In this document: positions 48,582 to 60,667 of the stretch, piece after piece
How the letters are laid out: each line of letters starts with the position of its first letter
Numbering within the stretch: the stretch's first letter is position 1
Source of the DNA: Theristus sp. LFF4_11
Taxonomy: Eukaryota > Nematoda > Chromadorea > Monhysterida > Xyalidae
Reading direction: 5' to 3'
Length of the DNA: 64,000 bases
Assembly (NCBI GenBank): GCA_030248135.1
Contig: JASANC010004156.1
Span: 33,991 to 97,990, forward strand
The notes under the pieces: generated by a model
Database searches by the model: none
What the model saw: the letters and a program-made list of their open reading frames with translations, nothing else
Told to the model about the DNA's origin: nothing
Program-made: the position numbers and the translations under genes

Positions 48582-50380
48582 GACACCTGGTACTGGTTGT
48601 ACTGGCTGTTGTAGTTGTACTGTTGCTGCTGCTGTCCGTTGTTCTTTTCTTGAGCAACGTATTGCAACTGAGCAGCTGGCTGCGGCGCTGGCTGAGGGAT
48701 TGGACCAAGCGGTCGGATTTCGGCGCCTTTTGACGACCCTGAAGTCAAACTTCAATGTTGACGATTCTGTTTCTTTTGAAATTTACTGGTTTCCTACGTT
48801 TGACCGATAATCTGATTGCCTTTCATTTTTGTTGAATGCAGTAGCTTTACATCTAACCAACGGTGGTGTTTGGAGTGCATTCATTTGCGTCCCGTTATTT
48901 CCGGCCCAACATTTCCGGCCCACTCAATTTCGGCCCACTCATTTCCGGCCCACTCATTACCGGCCCCATTCATTTGCGTCCCACGCATTTCCGGCCTACT
49001 CATTTCCGGCCCACCCATTACCGGCCCAGTACAATAATTCGCTTCCCAGTGACTTCAACCACCACCCACTGCTATATTTCATTAAGAAACTCACATTGAT
49101 CAGGTGGTTACACTTTGAACTAGGGTTCGATTTTTAAAAAATTCATTTTTCAATCGGATTTTTTTCGTGATGCATCATCATTAAGAGATGTGCATGTGCT
49201 GTAGCGTTGCCCCTGCCCTATAACACAGGAAAGAAAAAATGGAAAAACTAAATTGATAATTTTCACCTTATCAAAAAGGCTTGGCTTAGGATTAGGATCA
49301 GGTTTCGGATTAGGATTAGGAAACACGACACGATCCACATGTCCAAATATGGTTAGAGGGGTAATTTTCATAAAAAGTTTTTGCTAATGTTAAGGATTAA
49401 AATGATTGAATTTGGCGCTGTGTTCAATGCAAAATTCGCACTCAGCGCGTCAGCGCGGTTTGAAAGCTCCGATTTTTGTCGACCTATCAGACATGTTGGT
49501 GTTATTGAAATTGAAAGTGCAAAATCAATCGGATCACAGCAATAAATAAAAACAGATCAGCTGATTCATCGACGAAATTCAAACTGAAACATTTTTTCAA
49601 TGTCATGAACCGAAAGCGATATAAAAACGAAAACTGAGATAAAAAATTGCAATATTTTTGTTAAAAGCATGTCGGTGAGCAGGGAGTTCAGAGTGCGGTT
49701 TAAGTTCATTTTCGTTGTCCGTGGCAAAATACAGCGAAGGAAGGACTGATTATTGGGCTGGGCCGGTAATGGGCGGGCCGGAAATGAGTGGACCGGACTT
49801 GAGTGGGCCGGAAATGTCGGGCCGGTAATGGGTGGGACGATAATGAGTGGGCCGGTAATGGGTGGGCCGGAAATGTCGGGACGCTAATGTGTGGGCGACT
49901 CACAAACTTCACAGCAGTAGTACGGTCCGAGATCGACCGAGTTTGTCGCGTAGCAGTACGTCTGCGGCGGGCAGGCGGTCGGCTTCTTCGGGTCGCATTT
50001 CACGTTTGTGCTCGCCTTGCCGTACGGACACTTGCCGGGGCCGTTGCCGAACGATCGGTGGTTACCGTCGTCGCTCACAGCTGAAACGGGCCAGCGGCAA
50101 AGAATCACTGTTGCATTGCACTGAGAGAATGCTACTCAAGGTGCTACTAAGCTGCTAGCAACGGTTTCTCGGTGCTGTTGGTTTGCGCAGAGTTAAGTGG
50201 AATCTACTGATTGCGACAACCAGGCGGGGCGTTTCTCTTTTTGGTGACCACATGACAGTGAACGATTTTTCAATGCAACTGTGGTTTGATTTGGTTTTAA
50301 AAACCGATTATGAGCAAACAATAGCCCAGCTTACCCAAAGCGGCCAACGCGGCCAGAACAATACAGGCCCGGTAAAGCAT
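48030..50380 (-). CDS. Secreted lustrin-type Cys-rich and Gln-rich protein
   Basis: Minus-strand exons 50380-50335, 50080-49904, 48738-48104 and 48041-48030 give 289 residues. Exon 1 encodes a signal peptide (MLYRACIVLAALAALG). Exon 2 encodes one lustrin-like Cys-rich repeat: CPYGKASTNVKC, CPPQTYCYA, YYCC. The remainder is Gln/Tyr/Ala-rich with poly-Gln runs (48541-48581) and a predicted helical Gln/Leu stretch (LIAQLQAQILALQQQ). Lustrin repeats occur in secreted matrix proteins and in many nematode extracellular proteins, so a cuticle or eggshell matrix component is possible. Intron 2 (about 1.17 kb) is almost wholly a fold-back element. The last exon contributes only three residues and the stop. 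Confidence 0.76.
48881..49892. mobile_element. Fold-back element with inverted arrays of a ~15-bp unit, lustrin-gene intron 2
   Basis: The left arm 48881-49030 is about 9-10 units of ATTTCCGGCCCACTC. The right arm 49753-49892 is the inverse, GAGTGGGCCGGAAAT. Outer edges match (CATTTGCGTCCCG against the inverse of CGGGACGCTAATG), as do inner edges (CCCAGTACAATAATTC against the inverse of ATTATTGGGCTGGG). The right arm ends about 12 bp from the splice donor of exon 2. The core (49031-49752) shows no coding potential and holds a TTAGGAT-like stretch at about 49283-49320. Confidence 0.82.
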
Positions 50381-51821
50381 GTTTCGTTTCGAAATACAAT
50401 CTTGAGTGCCAATGAAAGACGTTCTTGTATGAGTGATGTGTGAATGAATAAATTGACCAACAGAAATCACACGTCAGTGGACGGTTTTATAGGATTTATG
50501 GGGGCGTTTTCTGTGCAACTGTGAACTTTCAGACGTTTCGTGCGCCGACTTGCTCAGCGGCATAAACGAGTTCTGTCGCACGCGACACAGCAGCACGCAC
50601 AGAAAAGCCAGCGCGCGCAGCTCACAACTTTCGTGCGGTTTTGAATTTTTTTCAAGTTTTCATACACAAATTCGCTGTTGGTAGTCAATCGTAGCCAGTC
50701 GCCATGTAGTTTTTATTAAACTTTTCTAGCTTTTGATCGAAACAGATCGCGCAGAAATGGTCACTCTGCGGCCGGCCACTGTTTGCTATTGAAATAGGAC
50801 AAGTTCTGTTCAGCAATGTTCGTTGCTGAGTGAAGTTTGTTTACTTTGATTTACAACCGTTTTTCACCACTTACATTTTATATAGGATAGGTTGACATTT
50901 TAGCAGGCTTTGAATTAGAAATATCAAAAAAAAATTAAATTTGCAAAAATCGGTAGACCGTGGAATATTACAGACTTACATTCTGACGCGTGTCCAGTGA
51001 AACTTTTTTCCACGTTGACAATGACGTTCCGATAAATAGCAGCAGCAGCGTTGTCCACTCAGTCTGGCTGCACAGACAAAACTAGCCGCTGTCACGCTTA
51101 CTTTTGAAGAAATACAAACAAATAAACAAAAGCCTGTTTTCGTCAGACATTCTGACATTTTTTGTCATATTGTTTGGCGCAATTGTGAAGCATCCGACTA
51201 TAATAACAACTTCATTTTTTCAAATCAACAATAAAACAACGGGATACAAATAGTCCCAGCAATAACTGTTGCTGTCAGTACAAACAACCCTGGGGTCTGG
51301 TTGCTTCTTTGGAACTATAAAGAACCAATACTGCTATTTCACCAGTTCTTACACCAAGAAAACAATTGCTGGTTGAGTGTTCAACACTACAATTATTGCT
51401 GAGAATTCTTCACACTCCCAACAAGACAGCAACTCGAATTTCAAAATTCAGAACAACAATAACACATAACAGGTGAACCGGCAATAAGAAACCAAGAGAA
51501 AACTCAAAGAGAAAGTTACCCTGATTTACCCCGACTGGGGTGTGTGGTTCACTTCGCACAATGAGGCACTGTGCATGCTGATGGAAGTAGACGGCCCTCA
51601 CAATAATAGAAAAAACAGCAAATCTCAATTGCATGCATGAAAAACACGAAATAATCATGTCACATAAGTCACCAGAAAAAAACCCAACTAAATCGATTGG
51701 TATGCCTCTCACAGACACCATTCCGTTAAAAAAACTCCAACGAAAAAATCGCAGCAAGTTGCTGATTTAAAAGAAGAACAACGAGAAAAAAAACGAGAGA
51801 GATGTCGAGGCTGCCTGTGAG
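50381..51821. other. No gene seen between two minus-strand genes
   Basis: AT-rich DNA that should contain the promoter of the lustrin-type gene and the 3' flank of the upstream gene. Open frames here are short and without resemblance to known families. Confidence 0.4.
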
Positions 51822-54800
51822 TCAGTGAGCGTCTGCCAGCGGTTTGTCGTCCGTGAGGAACGAGAAGACACCGGGCGCACACTGGCGTTCCAGGTGTTCA
51901 GGCTGCGGCAGCAGCTGCTGCGCGTGCGCACCGCCCTCCAGCGACAGCGTGGCACTGCACTGCAGAGGTGTGCCGCTTGGGTGCCCAGTGGCAGCGGTGC
52001 TCTCGTCTGCGTCCGTCAGAAGCAGCAGATCGTGTGCACTACTGCTGTCGCACAGCATCGCGCCCGCAGACGCCGGACGCACCTGCAGCACGTCGAATAA
52101 TGTAAGCAAAACGCGCTCAACCAAAAACCGTCTTGAATCGCAGATTTTCGAAAAGCACGCGGCGTTTTTTGGAAGACTTTGGTCAAAAACGGTTTTCAAA
52201 AACCGACACTGTCAGCAGCCTTTTTTGGTCACTCTCTCGCCATCACGAACTTCTGCACAAATTTGGAATTTAGACAAGCATTTTGTCATCTTTCCCAAAA
52301 AGAATCTTTGATTGATTACAGTATGGCCGAATAAATGAGGCAGTCCATCAAGGCGGGATCAGTCGCAGACTAGGAGTTGTCTTTTTCAAAAATGCGAACA
52401 TAATTCCCAGTCATATGTGCAACGGAAGAAGAATGAACAGAATAGCGCGGATAATCCGTTAGTTTAAAAAAACGCGTCAAATTTGGCACACAGTTTGGTT
52501 TCTGAACGTCTTTTTTCTGACATTCAAAATTCGCGCGCTCCTTGCACCCTGAAAAAAGCTGCCATGTTTAATCGGCCATTCCGTACATTTTATTGGACAT
52601 AGAACCGATTGCGAACTCAGGTCGAAACGCAACTTGGTTGATTTCATAACAGGCGCGAGATATTCGAGCAAAAGCGGGTTGCGTGTGTTACCGGCGGCGA
52701 TGCGACGGGCTGCGCACGTTGCACGCAGTCGGACGCGCTCGAAGGCGCAACGACCGTCGGCTGCAGACACGTGTCGACGAGCAGCGAGCTGCCCTCGCAC
52801 GAAAACATCAGATCCGTGGCGCTGCGCTCTGCAGAAACGAAAGCAGCTTCAATAATCAACATCACGCACAAACAAACGCACAAAACAGTGCATTCAGTTA
52901 CGTGGCTGCTGACTGTGTGCTGGTTCGTCAATGTTGCTGGTGAAGTCAATCAGGTGCACCGATGTTGACGACGCAGCAGCAGCGGCACTCTCGGTGTCCT
53001 GCTTCGGCCTGCGCTGTTTGGCATTATTGCTGCTGGCCGCTGCACGTCGCTGTTGCCGCGTGTGTCGCTGGCTGGGCTGTTGTTGCTGTTGTACACTGGT
53101 GACACGTGTGCTTGCCTGCGGTGCCTTGGTCGCATCGCCGTTTGCCGCCACTGACACACTCGTCGGCGGTTGACCATACTGACGGCCAGCTGGCGGCAAA
53201 CTGGCAATCGCCCATTGCTGCTGCTGCTGTTTGTTGTCGCCGATGGTTGCCGCACGATGCCACTGTTGCTGTTGTTCGAGTTTGTGCATCAGCGAACGGC
53301 CCCGGCCAGACGAACGACACAATGGCGTGCCAGAGGCGCCTGGTATGGCCGGTGCCGGTGGGTGGACAGCTGGCGACCGACTGAGGCGACTGGCGACTGG
53401 CGTGATGACTGGCAGTGGCGGTGGCGGCAGTGACGTTGGCATGTACGCAAAGCCGGCACTGCTCGTACACGGCATGGTCGGCGGCAGTGCGCGCTGCGAG
53501 TACGAGGCACCACTGGAGGCAGCCGCTGAGAGGGGCGCCGGCAGCTCGCTCATCTTCAGCTGTGACTTGAACTCGGCTGCCAGCACGTCGGCGTCCGTCG
53601 CGTCTGGGTGAGCGGCCGCTTTGTCTGCTTTCGATGGTTCGTGTTTCTCGTTTGCGCAGCAGCGCTCAGCACCCGACGGTTGCCGTTGTTGCGTCGTGGG
53701 CGAGTGACCGGTGACGGGCGCGTCATAGACCAGCCGGGTGGCACGCCACTTGCAACTGCTGCTCAACTGCGCCTTCTTTGGTGTGCTGCTGACGTGCTGC
53801 GTGCCAGCGAGTGGCGGCAGTTGCCAGCAGGCCGTGTAGAACAGGCGGTCGCCGACCAAATACTGAGAGGACGCCGACGTGGACAAGGTCGACTGCGACT
53901 GTGCGCCACTGACGCGCTCCGGTAAATCGTCTTGCACGAAATAGATCTGCAATCGAACACATGAACAATTAGGTCGAGGTCGCAACGTGAACTGGACGGC
54001 TTGTAAAAACAACTGCGTCGCTTGGCTTGCGGCCACGCATATACCATATACCTACGTGTACGTATATGCGCAAAAACCATGTTTAACATCGGCCTTTTTT
54101 CGTTTTGTGCGATGCCGACCAAAACAGCAGAGCATCACGAACGCAACCTCGATCAGTGTGTCGCAGTGTCGCACTGCCGCGCAAACTCACTCTGTCAGTT
54201 GGTGCAACGAGGTTGTGCGGACACTCGCCAGCGAGCAAGTCCTTTAGCGTGCCATCGTCGGGCGTCTTACTCGCGATCTCGCCCAGCCCCTCGACCGTTG
54301 GCCCATACTCACGGACACACAACGCCAGCAGCTGATGCTCGGGCAGACCTGCACCAGAGTGTTGCTTTCAGAAGAGCCAACGATCAACCAAACCCTTAAA
54401 ACAGGTTTTTTCGAACATGAAAACGTTTCTGTTTGTTCAACATTGTTGTTTCGCTCACCCGATGTCGGAAGCGGCGTTTCGACGCACGTCAGTTCGAGTG
54501 AACGATGCTTGCGAAATGTCTCGCTGTGTCCCTTGATCGTTGGTAGCAACATTCCGGACTGAAAATGAAACAAAAGGACGTCACCACACATGCAACAATG
54601 GCCCGCAACACCGTTCCCTCCCCCAGTTGTTCCCAAACGTTCTGGCCAGTTTCACTGACCGCGCTGAGTTCGGCTTGCGTCGGCGTCGCTTTCTGCTGTT
54701 CAGTGTGCAGATGCAGTTGCAACTGTTTCATTATACGTTCGCACGGCAGTGATTGGTCTGTGATCAGCACCTGAACACAATTCATGCGTTTGAAAAACAG

Positions 54801-56782
54801 GAAAAAACGTGCTCGGGAACACAAAACAACAAAACCTGCTGGTCAGTCTGTGTGTGTGCAATTGCCATGTGAACTGGAATGACCTTTGTTTGTTGGGCGT
54901 TCTTGCCGGGCGCAGAATTATCTGCAACGGATAGTTTTTCTGTCATTACATACATTGATTGGCGGCAACGTTCAACATCTATGCACTCAACGTATGCTTC
55001 GAAAATAAGGCCACTAGCTTTTGTTGGTTAACCAAAAAATCCAAAACTGACAGACCAGTAGCAGTATAGGGCTGTTCGACTACTGTGATGGGCACACGGA
55101 CAATGCCGAACTGCACAGCAAGCATTGAATGACAACACAGTGGCGCCGGTCGTGTCGAGCACGCGCTCTGCTGTGTTGACTGCAGCCGTCTGGTGATGTC
55201 TGAATGGTGCAACATGGACGCTACGCACATTTATGGTTGCCGACGCCTAACCAATCAAAGTGGGAAAATTTACTCGTGCAAGGATGAGCGGGACAGTCAA
55301 AATGATAGATACAGGTTTTAGAACGCGAAGTGTAAAACGGCCAAGGCTCACCAGCAATACTCGGTTCAGATGGTCGGGTTGACACGGAAAACAGCCCAGT
55401 GCAATAGAGCAGTTGCTTGCCGGTGGACACGTCGGTGCCATCCAGCACACAGCCAACCTGCACAACAGAGAGCATGTTGATCGAAGCAACAACAACTGTC
55501 TGTGCTGATCAGCGTGCTCAACACTCGCACAAGCGAATGCTAAAATTGCGCATCATATGCGAATCCGTCTGTGAACCAATGCTGCTTGATTCAGTGGCGT
55601 ACCCGTGCGACGGTGTACTGGACGTGCAATGTGCACGGCACGGCCGCTGCAGACAAACGCAGCACGTTGCAGCGCACCGCACCGTCGCACGGGTGTGTCA
55701 TTTGAATGCAACGCACGCACACGCAGTCCCACAACGATGCAATGTCTCAAATCCAGGAATGTGCTCGCGCGTCCATCCAGCATTGTGTTCGTGTTGAAGT
55801 AGACCAGGCGATGCACAGCAGCCACGATGTCGTTCACGATCAGCACTCGGCCAACGTGCTCGTGCACCTCCGCCACGATGCCGTACTCGACGCGCAGCTC
55901 ACCTGTGCACGCAAAATCATTTAGAGCTGCAAAAAATCACGCAAACTTTTCCGATGCCACCTCCACACGCGACGACGCCAAAAGGCAATGGCACTTACGC
56001 ATTTGCTCAACGACGCTTGCATGCAGTTTCGGCGACACGTAGCTCAACGGCGGCAGACTGGCATTGTGGTTGGGCGTGGCGGCACCACCACCGTGCTCAT
56101 GGTTGTCGTATCGACGGCCTGCGATCGGAAATGCACGTTACTCACTCAAGGATTGGCACGATTCACTCGTTAGCACAGTGAAGCAAAACCGATGCTATCG
56201 AGAAAACCACGATTCTTTCGACGCCCCCTGCACACTGGAAAACGACGCACCTTCGGAAGCACTCCTGGACGACTGTTGCAGACGCTGCTGGAAACGACTG
56301 CCGTGGCTGACAGTCGCTGGCGACGTGTTGCCGTGTGCCATCGACGGCGGCGCTCCGGCTGAAACGCAAGCAGACATGCACTACGACATGCGACACAAAC
56401 ATACGCGTCTGTCGCCTCAATACCAGCTGTTCCTCGGAAAAACTCGCAGTTGACTGATTAGTCACTACCAGTTCGTGGCAAGCCAATCAGAACGTCAAAT
56501 ACGGAATGCCAGAAAAGCATAAATACGCATTATAATTCGAAAGCCATTTTCGTTAACAAAAGGCTTCCGGAAAGGTAAGCCACCAGCTCAAAAGCTGAAC
56601 GAACCGAACGCAAATCGCGCTTTGTGCGGGTTCAGTTGGTGGACATGCGCGTTGCCGGCAACTGCAATGGCACTCGAACATGCCACATTCATGACAGCTG
56701 TCGTTGTCGTCGTGCTCGTGCCACGTGCTGCCACTAAAATGTTCCGATCCGGAGAGAGATCGGCCGTCTGCTCTTTGCGCAT
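51822..56782 (-). CDS. Large multi-exon gene, family not recognised
   Basis: Supported minus-strand exons: 56782-56605, 56358-56251, 56118-55999, 55902 to about 55800 or further, one ending in LPTSG near 54460, one for PEHQLLALCVREYGPTVEG near 54350-54190, then 53946-52902, 52828-52692 and 52082-51822 with the stop. Exons between about 55.6 and 54.5 kb are unclear. The most ordered parts are ELRVEYGIVAEVHEHVGRVL followed by a VNDIVAAVHRLVYFN segment, and the CVREYGPTVEGLGE segment. The 1045-nt exon encodes a disordered region rich in Pro, Ser and Gln. The product is probably nucleocytoplasmic; there is no signal peptide. ATG 56782 is 8 nt after an acceptor. No domain was named with confidence. 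Confidence 0.55.
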
Positions 56783-57442
56783 GTCAAAACCTCGAAAATC
56801 AAATGACACAAAGCTGTCACAAATAGCTCAGCTCATTATTAAAAAGGGATAGCTTTCGGAATCACATGAAAGCATTAGAAGAACACACTGCAAGTAGCAT
56901 TGAAGCTCGCCCACTTTGCATCGTTGTCATTTTCATTTTTTTTCATTTTTAGCCACGAACAAGTTTTGAACAGAACAACAACTCGCGACAACATGACATT
57001 CAAAGCCAATCGAAAAACTATTTTCAGATTCGTTCTTACTTTCTATTGTTGGGTTGATACAAGTTCAGAAACAAGAGAGTTACAAATTATCGGAACCGGT
57101 GCATTCGTACACGCGACAAAACCAATTTTCAACGCAATTCAAATTTTAGTTCAGACACAATCAAATGAAATACACCAGTTACGTTTTGAAAAAAAAACGA
57201 ATTCCAATACTCCGCTGTTCGAATGAAAAAATACACTGCAATATTGAATTATCGTTAGCGACTGAAAACCCACAGATGCAGCAACAGAAACAAAGTTGAC
57301 TGACAGACAACAACGCAAACATAACAGACAAGTAAAAAGGTCAACGTCAACAAAGGATGCAGTTTACAATGACAAAGCGTGTGTGTGAATGAACAACCCG
57401 CAAGCGGCAGCTTGCAGCGACGCAAAGCCCATTTTTTGTGAG

Positions 57443-60286
57443 CTACATGCCCATCGGGGGTCGTGGGCCACCGGCCATCATGCCCGGCGGGACGCCATAG
57501 CCGGGCTGCATCATCGCACCGCCGGGCCCGCCCATGCCACGCACCGGCCCAGCAAGACCTGCACGCCAAAAACGCTACAATGACGCAAACAAGAGCGCCG
57601 CCATCAAAAAACATCATGTGCAGTCGAACTAATCATAATCAGTTGGTTGGCGACTTCTGAGTTTCGCCCACTGATCTCCTGTTACAGAATGGACAATTCG
57701 AAGCAGCCAATCAGCATGCCAGACATGATGCACAAATTGCATCTGTTGTGCAGTTTGACCGTGTCAACGAAAGAATGATGTGCACAGTGCAACGTGCAAC
57801 GAACGCAACCTGGCGCTGCACCACCGGGCGCCATCGCAGCTGGCATACCGCGACCCGCAGCCTTCGCGTGGCCCGCTCCGCTCATGCCACCGGCCTTTGG
57901 CACTTTCGGCGCGTCCTCCTGCAAATCAATGGTCACTTTCAATTGCGATTAGGGCAGCGTCATTCACCACGTTGGCCAGCAGAACCAATCGAGCTCTGAT
58001 CGTAATCGGAGCACCCAATTACTTGGTCACAAACACATAATGTGTTTGACTGAAACGGTGAAAACCGGGCAAAATGTTACGTCTTTTGGCGGTGGCCCCT
58101 CGACGGTCATACTGACGATGTGCTCGCCACGCACAAGCACCAGCCCGAGTGTTCGCTTTTCCTCCTGGTCCTGCGGCCGTTTGCCCGGTTTCGGCTTCAC
58201 CCGCCTGAACTCTTCGCACTCCGACAACACGACATTCATGTGCTTGTCAAACGCTGCAAAGTATTCACCATGCTTTTTTAATCCATCCAGCAGCACACCT
58301 GTGAACATAAACGTTGCCGGTTCATTCATTATCAGATAATTCCAGAGTGGTTGGTGTTTTGCGGCTGGCGAGTGTCGTAATTCATATCAGCTCGGTGTTG
58401 CGCCGAATGCTGCATGGCAGTCATATGGTTGCTTTTCCCTCGCGAGATACGCAAAAAACGAAAATGGTATGCGTTTAGCGCCGCTGTGAAGCAGGTGCAT
58501 AGATATGGGAAGCACCTGATGGGATACCAAGGAGCTCAGCTTGTGATGAAGGCGCGCGCAACTAGAGTTGGTAAAAAACCGGTTTTTTATATTGCCAGGA
58601 AAAAAACGGTTTCTTTTCCGTTTTAAAACCGTTTTAAAACCATAAAAAACCGAATGCTTCCCAGCTCCTAAACTTTTCAGAACTTGGCATCTTGAACTCA
58701 AAATAGGAAATACATCAGAATTAGTGATTTTGAGCAGCGTAAAATGCTGTTTTCGGGCATACAACCGACCCAATATGCTATTTTTGCCACCAAATGCTAC
58801 CCAATTTTTTGTTTCAAATTAAATTAATTTCGCTTTTATTGGTTTCCAGGGCAGCACGTTCAATAAATTGAAAACAAAGACTGGGCAGTGACCGTGTAGG
58901 TGTGGGGAGCGTAGAGATGTCAAGAAAAAAAAATTTTCTATTTTTTTTCTTTAAAAAAAATTTTTTTAACATTTTTTTTAAATGAAAGTTGTTCAGAATT
59001 TTTCAGGGAGTCCGAATATCACTATCTGAGGAGCCACCGACTTACCATATGACCCCCACTCATATGGGAGGAGGGTGAAAATTTCAGACTTGGTTTCGGC
59101 GACCCCATTTTCCCACCGACGACATCACGTCTCGTGTTTTGCCTCTCAATTCACCTCAAATAACATGGAAACAAGTTCCACAACAAACCGGTGTGATCAT
59201 GCTGACGACACGAGGCGAAACAGCAACGAGCAACCAACGAAGTTACGCTTGCAGTGGCAGACAGTGCAATTTCCACCTTTCGAGATCCTGAAAAACGATG
59301 CGTAAATGTGAGTTCTCTGCTTCTATCTCACCTTAGCGACATCGGAATTTGTTGAACTAGCCTTTGCGACGCTCAAGTACTTCAATGCGCGAGTCGATCA
59401 TCACTCACCAAGGCTGAAAACAGTCGATAAATCAATCCAGAATACCACCTGCAGCGTTGAAGACTAAGTGACAAGGTAAAGTCAAAGAAAATTTTTGTTG
59501 AACTTTCAAAAAATTATGCCAAAAACGGCATTTTCAGGGCACATTAAAGAAAAAATTTCAAAAATTTTTAATAAAAAAAATAAAAAAAATGCTCATTTTT
59601 TTTACTTTTTTTAAAAAAAAAATTAAAAAAAAATATTTTTTTTGACCCTTACATCTCTAGGGGAGCGGGGAGGGACGGTTGCAAGGAGACCGGATAGCTG
59701 ACCCCGATTAGGGGGCGAGATTTGCAGAACTGCAAAGTGAAACCGGTGGCGGATTGCGTTTGAAAAATAACATTTCATCAGTTACCCTTTGCAAATCGAC
59801 AACATCGTCAGTTAGTCTGCATATGCACTTAGTTTAGCAATCACCTTGTCTTCATCGTATTTCACTTGACCCTTGCCACAAAAGCTTCTGCAAAATGATG
59901 CTTCACCAGTTCAGTTCGACACAGTTCACTGCACCGTTTTTTCAAAAATATAATTTTACATTTTATCAATCAAACGAAGAGTTGTGATTTTTGACCACGA
60001 AGTTTGAAAATTTTTAAGGTAAAAAACCGGTTCTTTATTTTTTCAAGAAAAAAAAACTGGAAAAAAAACCGGTTTTAAAACGGAAAAGAAACCGGTTTTT
60101 TTTCCTGTGCCAACCCTACGCGCAACCACTAAACAGATGATTCTATTCGCAAAGCAGCCAAGGGCAACGAAAGATCAATCGTTAAAACTCACCTTTGAAA
60201 TATCCAACGAACGTCCTGCCGTCTTGCAGTGCGACACGCATTCTGTAGTTCAAATGAACCATCATCTTGTTGTTATTGCCGATCGT
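57443..60286 (-). CDS. snrpb-like: Small nuclear ribonucleoprotein SmB (Sm core protein)
   Basis: Exons 60286-60193, 58253-58081, 57918-57810 and 57558-57443 encode about 164 residues after a start codon in a tiny upstream exon that could not be fixed. Sm1 is seen in [33 protein letters not shown] and Sm2 in [17 protein letters not shown], followed by TVEGPPPKD, the SmB signature. The tail is Gly/Met/Pro-rich ([33 protein letters not shown]). SmB is part of the heptameric Sm ring on U1, U2, U4 and U5 snRNAs. The length fits nematode SmB and is shorter than the vertebrate protein because the Pro-rich tail is reduced. Intron 1 is 1.94 kb, swollen by nested hAT elements. Confidence 0.92.
58563..60118. 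mobile_element. hAT-like element, TAGGGTTGGCA family, with nested insertion
   Basis: It starts TAGAGTTGGTAAAAAACCGG and ends with the inverse TGCCAACCCTA. A perfect 8-bp TSD CGCGCAAC flanks it (58555-58562 and 60119-60126). Without the nested 748-bp element it is about 800 bp, the size of its relative at 13481-14262. It occupies most of SmB intron 1. Confidence 0.92.
58912..59659. mobile_element. hAT-like non-autonomous element, family A, copy 2
   Basis: A 748-bp copy of 326-1076, differing at only a few positions apart from A/T run lengths. Perfect 8-bp TSD GGGGAGCG (58904-58911 and 59660-59667). It is inserted within the hAT element 58563-60118. Confidence 0.93.
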
Positions 60287-60325
60287 CTGTAAATTAACAG
60301 ATTGAGGCTTTCAAAAATGTGACCA

Positions 60326-60660
60326 TAAAATCCAGGTTTTTTTGGTGTATTTGGTCATTCTCGTTTTGGAATTAATTCCATTGAATCAAAGTGGTAAAAA
60401 CCAAGAACAAAATAGTTACTGGCAGTTGGCGCTGCGAGCCCAAACAACTAGAAAATTAGTCGGAAAGACAGAAAAAACATGTGACGTGCCGTTACTGGTG
60501 TCGTCGTCGTGAGTGACAAGGAAAATTCAAAGTTCAAATTGAAAACTTGCCATGATGTTTGCAGTTGTTTCTTTGGCGATCTAAATTCAGAAAACTTTCT
60601 TCGTGTGCGTTCAAGTCCTCTAACGTCTGTAACAATTAATCACAAAATATGGGGTCAGGG
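60326..60660. other. 5' region of SmB
   Basis: Non-coding. The missing first exon with the initiator ATG should be here or slightly to its left; a minimal ATG at 60323-60325 would give an intron of only about 37 nt. Confidence 0.4.
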
Positions 60661-60667
60661 GAGGACT

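Noticed and set aside
49283..49320. TTAGGAT-like repeats as interstitial telomere sequence
   Set aside because: Only a few degenerate units of mixed length; does not match the nematode TTAGGC telomere repeat.
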